A DNA stretch of 64,000 nt, taken from contig NZ_JACCFO010000001.1 of NCBI RefSeq assembly GCF_013410565.1, positions 3,968,001-4,032,000 on the forward strand. The letters are read 5' to 3'. The DNA is from Streptomonospora nanhaiensis. Its GTDB lineage: Bacteria; Actinomycetota; Actinomycetes; Streptosporangiales; Streptosporangiaceae. The position numbers and the translations under genes were made by a program. The notes beneath the pieces were generated by a model. That model was not told where the DNA came from. It saw nothing but the letters and a program-made list of their open reading frames with translations, and searched no databases. This document shows positions 1 to 7,547 of the stretch, piece after piece. Positions within the stretch are counted from its first letter, which is position 1, and the number at the start of each line of letters is the position of its first letter.

Positions 1-1
1 C

Positions 2-688
2 GCCGCCGACCTCCTCGCCTCGCTCGGTGTCGCGCCCCTGGTCACCGCGGGGACCGCCGACCGGCACCGCGCCTTCACCCGCACCGCCCCCCGCGACCTG
101 ACCGCGCTGCTCGACGCCTACGCCCAGGTGCCCACGGCCGCCATCGGCGACGCCCGCGAACGCCTCGGCGTCGTCCACCCCCGCGTGCGCGCCATGTGGC
201 CCGGGGCCCGTGTCGCCGGCCGCGCCCTGACCGTCCTGTGCCGCCCCGGCGACAACAAGGGCATCCACCAGGCCCTCACCGCGGCCGGGCCCGGCGACGT
301 GATCGTGGTCGACGGCGGCGGCGACGCCTCCCGCGCCCTCATCGGCGAACTGATCGCGCACCGCGCCGTCAACCGGGGCGTGCGCGGCATGGTGATCGAC
401 GGCGCCGTGCGCGACGTGGGCGCCCTGCGGGAGGCGGGATTCCCGGTGTGGGCCGTGGGCACCTCGCCGGCGGGCCCCTACAAGTCCGGCCCCTACCGCG
501 TCGGCGCCGACGTCTCGGTCGGCGGCGTGGTGGTGCACCGCGGCGACATCGTGGTCGCCGACTCCGACGGCGTGGTCGTCGTGCCCGCCGCCGAGGCCGA
601 ACGCTCCCTCGCCGGCGCGCGCGCCGTGCTCGACGACGAGGCCGCCCGCTACCAGGCCATCCTCGCCGAGCGCGCCGACCGGCCCTGA
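2..688 (+). CDS. RraA-family protein (HMG/oxaloacetate aldolase-like), 5' end outside window
   Basis: The last 185 residues match the RraA / 4-hydroxy-4-methyl-2-oxoglutarate aldolase fold: a PGDVIVVDG strand-loop, then GMVIDGAVRD with the Arg-Asp pair that in class II aldolases binds pyruvate and the divalent metal, then FPVWAVGTSP. The frame stays open to the left edge. There is a GTG at 128, but family members normally carry about 15-20 residues before the VPTA motif, so the true start probably lies before base 1. The visible extra N-terminal residues (LLASLGVAPLV...) could be the end of a fused upstream domain. It lies 72 bp upstream of a TRAP-type permease, which suggests a carboxylate uptake and breakdown operon. 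The family is clear; the substrate is not. Confidence 0.75.
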   Translation, partial: AADLLASLGVAPLVTAGTADRHRAFTRTAPRDLTALLDAYAQVPTAAIGDARERLGVVHPRVRAMWPGARVAGRALTVLCRPGDNKGIHQALTAAGPGDVIVVDGGGDASRALIGELIAHRAVNRGVRGMVIDGAVRDVGALREAGFPVWAVGTSPAGPYKSGPYRVGADVSVGGVVVHRGDIVVADSDGVVVVPAAEAERSLAGARAVLDDEAARYQAILAERADRP

Positions 689-760
689 CACCTCCGCGCG
701 CGGGCCTCCGCGCCCCCGCCCCCCGTCCGCCCCGCCCACCCGCTGAACAGGGGAATCCCC

Positions 761-2105
761 ATGCCGACCGGGCTAGTCGCACTCGGCGCCTTCATCGCCG
801 TCATCATCGTCTGGAACGTCGCCTTCAAGAGGAACATGGGCGAGGCCATGCTCTTCGGCCTCCTCGTCACCGCGGCGTTCGCCGGCGCCGACGCCCCCGG
901 TGCGCTGCTCGCCGGGCTGCGCGGCGCGCTGGACGAGGAGGTGCTCTACGCCGCCCTGGCGTTCGTCTTCATGGCCTACGTGGTCGACCGCACGGGTCTC
1001 ATCCACCGCCTCCTGGCGATCCTGAACTCGCTGGTGGGCCGGGTGCGGGGCGGTCCCGCGCTCGTCGACACCGCGGGCTCGGCCGTGATGGGCGCGCTCT
1101 CGGGCTCCAACTCCGGCAACACCGCCGCGACCGGAGCCTTCACCGGCCCCTGGATGGTGCGCACCGGCTGGACCCCCGAGCGCAGCGCGACCGTGCTGGC
1201 CGGCAACGGCGGCCTGGGCGCGGCGCTGCCGCCCAGCGCCTCCATGGTGATCATGATCGGGTTCGCCGGCTCCATGGTGACCACGGGCGAGGTCTACCTG
1301 GCCCTCCTGTGCGCGGGGCTCTACCAGGTGGCCTGGCGGGTGCTGCTCGTCTTCTACTTCGTCCACCGCGACCGGATCCCCCGCGTGGCCGACGAGGAGC
1401 TGCGGCCCCTGCGCCAGGTGCTGCGCGAGGGCCGGTCCGCCTTGCTCATCGTGCTGGGCGCGCTCGTCCCCATCGCCATCACCGTCGGCCCCGCCGCGGA
1501 GTTCCTGTCCGCGGCCAACCGGTTGGGCGGCTCGGTCGAGGACATCTCCATCCTCACCTGGATCCCGGTGCTGGTCACGGCGCTGGCCCTGCTGGTGGGC
1601 CGCCGCGAACTCCCCCGGGGAGCCCGTGCGTGGGGCACCTGGATCACCGCCGCGATGCCCCGCTTCACCAGCATCGGAGCGCTGCTGTTCTTCGCGGTGG
1701 CCGCCAGCGAGGTCCTCAGCGGACTGGGGCTCGCCGAGGACATCGACGCCCTGCTCGCCGGCTTCCACCTCAACCAGTACGTGGTGACCGTGCTTGTGGG
1801 CGTCCTGATCGCCGTGGTGGCCGGACCGCTGTCCTCGACCGCCACGCTCACCGCCGTGGGACAGGTGTCCCTGCTCACCCTGGTGTCGGTGGGTGTGGAC
1901 CCCGTCCTGGCCGTCACCGCGATCCTCGTCTTCGCCTCCACCGAGGGCGCCTCACCGCCGGCGTCGGGCTCGATCTTCCGTCGCGGCCGGCCTCACCGGC
2001 GCCCGCCCGGAGAGAACGTTCCTGCCGCTGATCGTCTACTACATGCTCCCGATCATGCTCATCGGCTGCCTGGTCGCCTGGGGCGTCCTGCCCGTCCTCA
2101 CCTGA
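761..2105 (+). pseudogene. TRAP-type large permease (DctM-like), interrupted by a +1 frameshift
   Basis: About 12 hydrophobic segments with the DctM signature around residues 105-160 (SGSNSGNTAATGAF, then GLGAALPPSASM) identify the large membrane subunit of a tripartite ATP-independent (TRAP) carboxylate transporter. The frame that starts at the ATG at 761 (good GGGG Shine-Dalgarno) breaks at about 1978-1979. After the codons for SGSIF the family-like sequence (VAAGLTGARPERTFL to GVLPVLT, stop at 2103-2105) continues in the next frame, so one extra C in 'ttCCg' explains the break. Unrepaired, the protein would read on for 2.1 kb into an unrelated lipoprotein. It is either a sequencing error or a recent inactivation. 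No DctP or DctQ gene is visible, so partners may lie to the left. Confidence 0.8.
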
Positions 2106-2126
2106 CAGCCGCGAAAGGACACCGCC

Positions 2127-2381
2127 ATGCCCGCTCCGCTCCGCGACCGCGCCCAGACCGCCTGCCGCGCCGCGTTCACCGCCACCCTGCTGGTGTTCCT
2201 GGCCCTGGCCACCGCCCTGGTGGCCACCCAGGCCGCCGGTGTGCTCCTCCTGCGCCCCGACTGGGTGACGGCCGCATCCGACGCCCTCCTCGTCCCCAGC
2301 ATCACCGCCGCCGTCGCCTTCGGCCTGGTCGGCTTCGTCAGCGGCTACGTCATGCCCAAATCCGACGGCTCCGCCGACTGA
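2127..2381 (+). CDS. Small membrane protein with two predicted transmembrane segments
   Basis: This 84-residue protein has hydrophobic stretches at about residues 15-40 and 52-76 and a short charged tail. The ATG at 2127 follows an AAAGGAC Shine-Dalgarno 6 bp upstream. It starts 21 bp after the permease stop, so it is probably in the same operon. Small membrane partners are usual for TRAP systems (DctQ), but DctQ is normally about 150 residues with four segments, so this is not a standard DctQ. I do not recognise a family. Confidence 0.6.
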   Translation: MPAPLRDRAQTACRAAFTATLLVFLALATALVATQAAGVLLLRPDWVTAASDALLVPSITAAVAFGLVGFVSGYVMPKSDGSAD

Positions 2382-2518
2382 CGGCGGTGGGCCGGGCCGG
2401 CCGCGGGGAGTACGCCTCTTCTCAGACGAACGGGGGAGGCGGAATCCGCCTGGGGGGCCATGGGCGGGGGCCGCGATCGCGCATACGCTGTTCTCGACGA
2501 CGACGAGGGAGCGAGCAT

Positions 2519-2884
2519 ATGCGGCACGGGTTGGCGGCGTCCGTGGTGGTCCTGGCTGTCGGAGCGGCGCTGGTCGGGTGTACGCCCGAGGGGCGCGAGC
2601 AGGTCTTCGGCGAGGTCGCGGCCGAGGGGCTGCGGGTGGCGGCCGAGGACGCGTTCGCCTCCGCCGGGTTCCCCATCGAGGGCCAACTGGACTGCGAGGT
2701 CGGCGAGGAGACCGAGGGCGAGATCACGGCCGACTGCTCCGGCACCACCGAGCAGGGGGCCGACGTCGCGTTCAACGGCTCCTTCGACACCGGCGACCGC
2801 GACTTCACCGACGGGGTCCAGGGGTCCTTCACCGGTGAGGTCAACGGCGCCGAGGTGTTCTCGACCGACTGCCTCGGCTGCTGA
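2519..2884 (+). CDS. Small lipoprotein (121 aa)
   Basis: A signal peptide with lipobox ends at Cys21 (GAALVGC), so the product should be lipid-anchored outside the membrane. The rest is acidic, with three further Cys (in DCEVGEE, DCSG and the terminal DCLGC) that could pair. The repeated Gly/Thr-rich strands resemble the short DUF4333-like actinobacterial lipoproteins, but I cannot assign a family. The ATG at 2519 has a GAGGGA Shine-Dalgarno at 2505-2510 and lies in the same frame as the frameshifted permease upstream, which is a coincidence. No partner gene is evident. Confidence 0.7.
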   Translation: MRHGLAASVVVLAVGAALVGCTPEGREQVFGEVAAEGLRVAAEDAFASAGFPIEGQLDCEVGEETEGEITADCSGTTEQGADVAFNGSFDTGDRDFTDGVQGSFTGEVNGAEVFSTDCLGC

Positions 2885-3020
2885 TCCGCCCGGCCGCCCG
2901 GTGTCCGGGGGCCACGGCGCGGCCGGCACCCGGGCGGGACACGAGCCCCCCGACTCCGGACGGGCCCGTCTCCCGCGGGCGGGCGCCAGGTCGCCCCCCG
3001 AACTGGCGGAGCGCGGCCTG

Positions 3021-3752
3021 CTAGGCGACGTTCTTCACGTAGGCGGTCATGATCTGGGCGGCGGCCCAGCCGGTGATGCGGTCGCCGAAGTCCTGCTCGG
3101 ACCCCTGGCTCTTGCGCGCGGCGAGCACCGCCTTCTCGGTCTCGTCGCCGTAGTGGCCGTCGGCACCGTACTCGGGCAGGTCGAAGCCCGCCTTCATCAA
3201 GATCACCTGCAGGTACTTGACCCGCTCGCCGGTGTCGCCCTTGCGCAGTCCGACCATGTCGTCCTCTCCGTTCCCAGACCCTGACCCGCCGCCGGCGGGC
3301 ATCCCGTTGTGGACCCAGCTGTGCAAGTCGTCGCCCGGGCACGAGGTCGATCCGACGTCGCGGTGCCCCTTGGCGGACAGGCTCCCGCCCTTCTTGCGGA
3401 CGGCTTCGTCGTAGAGCGCGCGGATGGTGTCCTTCGCGGCGGAGGTGGCGTCGCCGTCGCGGCCGATGAAGCACACCCCGATACCGGAGGTGTTGTGCCC
3501 GGTGGCGTGCGCGCCGATGACCAGCCAGCCGCGGCCCTCATACGCGGTGCCCTCGACGTCGACCAGGAAGTTGTAGCCGATGTCGGACCACCCGTTGGAG
3601 TCCATGTGGAAGTCCTGGATGGACTTCACGGACTGGTCGGTCGGCCCCTCGGAGTAGTGGACGATGTACTCGGTTCGCGACGACCACGTGGTGGTGTCGC
3701 TTCCGCGGGGGGAACGCGCTCCCCACTCGGAGCGCGAGACGATATCAACCAT
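3021..3752 (-). CDS. N-acetylmuramoyl-L-alanine amidase, endolysin-like, with C-terminal binding domain
   Basis: This 243-residue zinc amidase (PGRP/amidase_2 fold) would cleave the bond between MurNAc and L-Ala in peptidoglycan. The zinc ligands are visible: His32 (YIVHYSEG), His130 and Cys138 (KGHRDVGSTSCPGD). A Gly/Ser linker at about 155-170 is followed by a peptidoglycan-binding-1-like repeat (LRKGDTGERVKYLQ, then YGADGHYGDET). There is no signal peptide, which is typical of phage endolysins rather than housekeeping autolysins. The start at 3752 is preferred over the ATG at 3770 because AGGAGG lies 7 bp upstream of it. Its promoter region shares an unusual CTAG layout with the ATPase gene next door. 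It may derive from a phage or phage-tail-like element, although no other phage gene is seen. Confidence 0.85.
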   Translation of the reverse strand: MVDIVSRSEWGARSPRGSDTTTWSSRTEYIVHYSEGPTDQSVKSIQDFHMDSNGWSDIGYNFLVDVEGTAYEGRGWLVIGAHATGHNTSGIGVCFIGRDGDATSAAKDTIRALYDEAVRKKGGSLSAKGHRDVGSTSCPGDDLHSWVHNGMPAGGGSGSGNGEDDMVGLRKGDTGERVKYLQVILMKAGFDLPEYGADGHYGDETEKAVLAARKSQGSEQDFGDRITGWAAAQIMTAYVKNVA

Positions 3753-3927
3753 GCGGTGTCCTCCTGACATAGGAAAACCCTGGACACCAGGTCAGGGCAA
3801 AGATCGCGTATTTGTCCATCACCGCAGGTCACGAGTGGTGACAATGCGTCCAACCAGGTGGCCAGGTGGCTTTTCGGATGAAATGCGAATCCCGAGGTCA
3901 GCTGCCGGGGCGGGGCGGCCCTGGCGG

Positions 3928-3966
3928 AGTATAGGCGTGTCTAGCGGATCGTCTAGACAGGCGTAG
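3928..3966 (-). promoter_or_regulatory. Amidase promoter with spaced CTAG motifs
   Basis: Read on the minus strand, TATACT (3928-3933) would be the -10. Upstream of it come TCTAG at 3940-3944 and 3952-3956 and CGTAG at 3962-3966. Plus-strand start-to-start distances are 12, 12 and 10 bp, identical to the set before the ATPase gene. The motifs fill the spacer and -35 region, so they could be an operator or the -35 of an alternative sigma factor. Transcription would start near 3921, giving a leader of about 170 nt before the amidase ATG. Confidence 0.45.
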
Positions 3967-3990
3967 AGAACGGCATCGCCGGGCGCGTGT

Positions 3991-4034
3991 CAGGCCTTCT
4001 AGGCCTGTATTGGGAATTCCCTAGATTCCGCTAG
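3991..4034. other. Second CTAG cluster with a small inverted repeat
   Basis: Three further CTAG tetramers occur (3999-4002, 4021-4024, 4031-4034), the last two again 10 bp apart. The first sits in the inverted repeat CAGGCCT-TCT-AGGCCTG (3991-4007). It lies between the ATPase stop and the amidase promoter and could be a partial copy of the same operator or a weak terminator for the ATPase gene. Confidence 0.3.
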
Positions 4035-4054
4035 ACAACGGAAGAGGTCGGCGC

Positions 4055-5260
4055 TCAGTCCGGGCGGCGGCGCAGGAAGCGGCCGAAGTGCGGGACCGTG
4101 AACGCGATCGTGCCGCGTTCGGCGCTGTAGATCAGGCCCTTCTTGATCAGGCTGTCGCGGGCCGGCGAGAGGCTGGAGGGCTTGCGGCCCAGGGAGGTCG
4201 CGACCTCGGTGGTCTGCACGGGGTCGTCGCCCAGGGCGGCCATGGCGCGCATGTAGTCGCGTTCGGCGGGGGTGGCGCGTTCGTAGCGGCTGCCGAAGAA
4301 GCCGACCGCCAGTTCCTCCTCGGCCTCGGGGGCGGCGATCGCGACGTCCTCGGCCGTGATCGGGCTGTGCAGGGCGTGGTCCCAGGTGACCTTGCCGTAG
4401 GCCTGCACGAAGAACGGGTAGCCGTCGGAGATCTCGTAGAGGGCGGCCAGCGCCTCGGGGCCGAACTCCACGCCCTCAAGCTCGGCCGGCGCGGTCAGCG
4501 CGTGGTCGGCCGCGCTGCGGCTGAGGCGGTCGATGCGGGCGTAGCGGAACAGCCGCTCGGAGTAGCTCTTGCTGGCCGACAGCACCGCCGGCAGGTGCGG
4601 CAGGCCGGCGCCGACCACGATCAGCGGCCCGCCGTTCTGCGACAGCTCGTGGCAGGCCGTGCACAGCGCCGAGATGTCGTCGGCCGGGATGTCCTGCATC
4701 TCGTCGATGAACAGGGCGATCCCCACACCGAGGTCGGTGGCGATCGACGCGGCGTCGACGAAGAGTTCGACCAGGTCGATCTCAAGGTCGCCGGAGTCGG
4801 CCCGGCCGCGCACCGCCGGGACCTCGATGCCCGGCTGCCAGCGCGGGCCCCCGCGGGCGCCCCTGCCCGACCGGCCGGAGGGCGGGTCGGAGTCGGCCTG
4901 GGCGAACGCCTTGAGGACCCCCAGCACGTGCTCGATGCGGTCGGGCGCCCGGTGGCGCGGGGCGAGTTCGCGCAGCGCCATGTGCAGCGCGGCGGCGACC
5001 GGGCGGCGGATGGACTGGTCGGGTCGGGCCTCGATCTTGCCGGTACCCCACAGCCGCTGGATGGCCATGGACCGGAACGTGTTGAGCAGGACGGTCTTGC
5101 CCACCCCGCGCAGGCCGGTGAGCACCATGCTGCGTTCGGGCCGCCCGCGCGCCACGCGTTCGAGGACGACCTCGAACTGGCGGACCTCGCGTTCGCGCCC
5201 GGCGAGTTCGGGGGGACGCTGGCCGGCGCCGGGTGCGTAGGGGTTGCGCACGGGATCCAT
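4055..5260 (-). CDS. AAA ATPase, Orc1/Cdc6-like ATP-binding protein
   Basis: This 401-residue P-loop ATPase has Walker A GLRGVGKT at residues 49-56, Walker B ALFIDEMQDI at 182-191, a sensor-like VVGAGLP, and a C-terminal winged-helix-type region (TTEVATSLGRKPSSLSPARD). It is the widespread actinobacterial Orc1-like family that begins MDPVRNPYAP, and its role is not established. I chose that Met (5260): a -10-like TATAGA lies just upstream, giving an almost leaderless message, and the 60 codons before it include rare CTA, CTA and ATA. An alternative ATG at 5443 is in frame, has a G-rich Shine-Dalgarno and lies next to a LexA-type palindrome. An Asp/Gly/Arg-rich insert at about 122-155 interrupts the domain. 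Confidence 0.8.
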   Translation of the reverse strand: MDPVRNPYAPGAGQRPPELAGREREVRQFEVVLERVARGRPERSMVLTGLRGVGKTVLLNTFRSMAIQRLWGTGKIEARPDQSIRRPVAAALHMALRELAPRHRAPDRIEHVLGVLKAFAQADSDPPSGRSGRGARGGPRWQPGIEVPAVRGRADSGDLEIDLVELFVDAASIATDLGVGIALFIDEMQDIPADDISALCTACHELSQNGGPLIVVGAGLPHLPAVLSASKSYSERLFRYARIDRLSRSAADHALTAPAELEGVEFGPEALAALYEISDGYPFFVQAYGKVTWDHALHSPITAEDVAIAAPEAEEELAVGFFGSRYERATPAERDYMRAMAALGDDPVQTTEVATSLGRKPSSLSPARDSLIKKGLIYSAERGTIAFTVPHFGRFLRRRPD

Positions 5261-5270
5261 GGGATCGGAC

Positions 5271-5309
5271 TCTATACGCGGCTCTAGAGCGGCTTCTAGA
5301 GACCGGTAG
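5271..5309 (-). promoter_or_regulatory. ATPase promoter with the same spaced CTAG motifs
   Basis: On the minus strand, TATAGA (5271-5276) is preceded by TCTAG at 5283-5287 and 5295-5299 and GGTAG at 5305-5309. Start-to-start spacings of 12, 12 and 10 bp match those before the amidase gene exactly. CTAG is rare in GC-rich actinobacterial DNA. The -10 sits about 11 bp from the ATG at 5260, so the message may be leaderless. Confidence 0.45.
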
Positions 5310-5459
5310 AAAGCCGCAGAGGACCGGGCTCCCCAGTCGACCCGGCGCAGGGCGCGGCGGTCGTCGAAAGGGGAGTGGGGGGCGCGCCCGACCCCGGCGG
5401 GCCGAGGCGCGGTCCGACCTGGGACGTGCGCTGCCGTGGTCATGCCCCCCACTCCCTTC

Positions 5460-5477
5460 ATCGAACACGTGTTCGAT
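5460..5477. promoter_or_regulatory. LexA (SOS) box
   Basis: ATCGAACACGTGTTCGAT is a perfect 18-bp palindrome that contains the actinobacterial LexA consensus TCGAAC-N4-GTTCGA. It lies 17 bp upstream of the alternative ATG (5443) of the ATPase gene and about 200 bp upstream of the preferred start. On the minus strand TACAGT (about 5484-5489) could serve as a -10 just upstream. It suggests DNA-damage control of the ATPase gene; only the sequence match is seen. Confidence 0.6.
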
Positions 5478-5583
5478 CACTGGGAACTGTAGTGGATCCG
5501 GGGCGGCGGCGCCACCCGGCGCGCGGCGCGCTGTGGACTCCCGCGGGCGCGCCGGGGCCCGCCCGCCCGGCCGGGGCGCCCGG

Positions 5584-6300
5584 CTAGGCCGTGATCTCGT
5601 CCTCGCGCTCCACGGCCTTGCGGGTGAACCCGACCATGAGGTCGCGGTAGTCGTCCTCGGCGTTGGGCCCCAGCACCGAGGTGGCGCCCAGGTGGTCGCC
5701 GTTGCGGTAGAGCAGGCCGTACATCCACACGGTCTCGCCCTCGACCTCGGTCTCGACGGCGAAGGCGCGCGAGCCGTCCGCGACCTGGGCGACGTCCAGC
5801 TCCTCCAGGCGGTAGGACGCCGTGGTGCCGTCCTCCAGGACGGCCTCGTACCTGCCGCACCCCTCGGGCACCGAGGTCGACAGCGCCTGCTCGGCGGCCT
5901 CGGCCGGAACCCGCAGCAGCGTGTGGGAGATGGTGTCGCGGCCCCGCGCGAACGTGGCCAGCGACGCCGGGGCGTCGCGGACCTCGGGCAGCCGCCCCCA
6001 CGCGTTCACGGCGTCCATGCACTCGGGCTTGTCGAGGGTGGTGGACTCCCGCAGCCGCTCGGTCTGGCGGGTGCTCACCAGCCGGGAGTAGGTGCCCATC
6101 TCGCTGTGCTCGGGCACGATCGCGGCCTCGCCGTACTGCACGAGCTGCGCCTGGTTGAGCTGGGCGGCGGCCTCGGCGTTGGGGTCGGCCTCGGCCGCGG
6201 ACCCGCCCCCCTCGGTGCCGCCGCACGCGCTCAGGGCGAGGACGGCGGCAACGGCCAGTGCCGCGCCCGCCGCCCTCCGTGAAGTCCGGGGGTGCTCCAT
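5584..6300 (-). CDS. Lipoprotein of unknown function (238 aa)
   Basis: The signal peptide has a twin-Arg-like SRR start and a lipobox ending at Cys26 (LALSACGG), so it should be a membrane-anchored extracytoplasmic lipoprotein. The mature part is acidic and Ala-rich, with two Cys (ECMDAV and EGCGRY) that may form a disulfide, and short beta-strand-like segments (VWMYGLLYRNGDHLG) of the type found in actinobacterial lipoproteins with sensor-domain-like folds. The start at 6300 is chosen because AGAGGAAA lies 8 bp upstream and the signal peptide begins there. It is divergent from the aminotransferase gene (113 bp apart), so the two may share a control region. No enzymatic motif is visible. Confidence 0.7.
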   Translation of the reverse strand: MEHPRTSRRAAGAALAVAAVLALSACGGTEGGGSAAEADPNAEAAAQLNQAQLVQYGEAAIVPEHSEMGTYSRLVSTRQTERLRESTTLDKPECMDAVNAWGRLPEVRDAPASLATFARGRDTISHTLLRVPAEAAEQALSTSVPEGCGRYEAVLEDGTTASYRLEELDVAQVADGSRAFAVETEVEGETVWMYGLLYRNGDHLGATSVLGPNAEDDYRDLMVGFTRKAVEREDEITA

Positions 6301-6413
6301 GGTGCTGTTTCCTCTTCTGTGCGATATTGCCGCTGAGGTCCGCAGGCCCGCCTTCGAGCGGTGATCGCCGAACGTAGCCTGGATATCGCACAGAGTATCG
6401 AGGAAGGACAACG

Positions 6414-7499
6414 GTGTCGGAGCCGAATCCGCCATATCTCCGGGAGGTCCTCGCCTCCATCCCCGCCTACAAGCCCGGGCGGAAGGTGACCGGACCCGAC
6501 GGCCGCGCCGTCAAGCTCTCCTCCAACGAGAGCCCCTACGGCCCGCTGCCCTCGGTCCTGGAGGCGGTCGCGGCCGCGGCCGCCGACCTCAACCGCTACC
6601 CCGACTCCGGCGCCGCCGACCTCACCGCCGCGCTGGCCGCCCGGTTCGGCGTGGCCGAGGACCGGATCGCCGTGGGCGCGGGCTCGGTGGGCCTGATCCA
6701 GCAGCTGCTGGAGGCGGTGGCCGAGCCCGGCGCCGAGGTGCTGTACGCGTGGCGGTCCTTCGAGGCCTACCCGCTCCTGGTGGAGCTGTCCGGCGCCACC
6801 CCCGTCACCGTGCCGCTCCTGGGGGAGACCCACGACCTCGACGCCCTCGCCGCGGCCGTCACCGACCGCACGCGCGCCGTCTTCGTGTGCAATCCCAACA
6901 ACCCCACCGGCACCGCCGTGCGCGAGGCCGCCCTCACCGCGTTCCTCGACCGGGTGCCCGACCACGTGCTGGTGGTCCTGGACGAGGCGTACCGGGAGTA
7001 CGTGCGCGACCCCGAGGTCCCCGACGGGATCGCCCGCTACGGCGACCGCCCCAACGTGGTGGTGCTGCGCACCTTCTCCAAGGCCTACGGGCTGGCGGCG
7101 CTGCGGGTCGGCTTCTGCGTGGCCCACCCGCACATCGCCGCCGCGCTGCGCAAGACCATGGTGCCCTTCGCGGTCAACCACGTGGCCCAGGCCGCCGCCG
7201 TGGCGTCCCTGGCCGCCGAGCGGGAGCTGCTGGAGCGGGTGGCGGCCACCGTCAAGGAGCGCGAGCGGGTGCGCGACTCCCTGCTCGCCGACGGCTGGGA
7301 GGTCCCGCCGACCGAGGCCAACTTCGTGTGGCTGCGGCTGCACGGCGACACCGCGGCGTTCGCCGAGGCGTGCGAGGAGGCCGGGGTGGCCGTGCGCGCG
7401 TTCGCCGGCGAGGGGCTGCGGGTCAGCATCGGCACGCCCGAGGAGAACGACGCGTTCCTGGACCGCGCCCGCGCGTTCCCCCGCCGCAACCGGGGCTGA
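6414..7499 (+). CDS. HisC-like PLP-dependent aminotransferase (histidinol-phosphate or aromatic amino acid)
   Basis: This fold-type I aminotransferase of 361 residues has NPNNPTG at 160-166, Asp190 (VLDEAY) for the pyridine nitrogen, and the PLP lysine Lys223 in TFSKAYG. The length and the SSNESPYGP start are typical of HisC and its actinobacterial paralogue Pat, which makes phenylalanine or tyrosine. There are no other his genes here, so Pat or another aromatic aminotransferase is at least as likely as a true histidine enzyme. The GTG start at 6414 follows GGAAGGA. The gene ends against a convergent regulator with a shared terminator hairpin. Confidence 0.85.
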   Translation: MSEPNPPYLREVLASIPAYKPGRKVTGPDGRAVKLSSNESPYGPLPSVLEAVAAAAADLNRYPDSGAADLTAALAARFGVAEDRIAVGAGSVGLIQQLLEAVAEPGAEVLYAWRSFEAYPLLVELSGATPVTVPLLGETHDLDALAAAVTDRTRAVFVCNPNNPTGTAVREAALTAFLDRVPDHVLVVLDEAYREYVRDPEVPDGIARYGDRPNVVVLRTFSKAYGLAALRVGFCVAHPHIAAALRKTMVPFAVNHVAQAAAVASLAAERELLERVAATVKERERVRDSLLADGWEVPPTEANFVWLRLHGDTAAFAEACEEAGVAVRAFAGEGLRVSIGTPEENDAFLDRARAFPRRNRG

Positions 7500-7516
7500 G
7501 CGCGGCGCCGTCCCGC

Positions 7517-7545
7517 GGCGGGAGGCGGGTGTGCCCCCTCCCGCC
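7517..7545. terminator. Bidirectional terminator hairpin
   Basis: GGCGGGAGG (7517-7525) and CCTCCCGCC (7537-7545) form a 9-bp stem with an 11-nt loop between two convergent genes. Confidence 0.6.
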
Positions 7546-7547
7546 GC

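Noticed and set aside
761-2884. One 707-residue fusion of the permease and the lipoprotein
   Set aside because: It exists only because the permease frameshift puts both in one frame; the middle part has no protein character, and the lipoprotein has its own signal peptide and Shine-Dalgarno.
3753-3920. ydaO (cyclic di-AMP) riboswitch in the amidase leader
   Set aside because: The long leader invites it, since wall hydrolases often have one, but the conserved motifs are not present.
3021-5477. An integrated prophage
   Set aside because: Only one phage-like gene is present; there is no integrase, capsid or attachment repeats.
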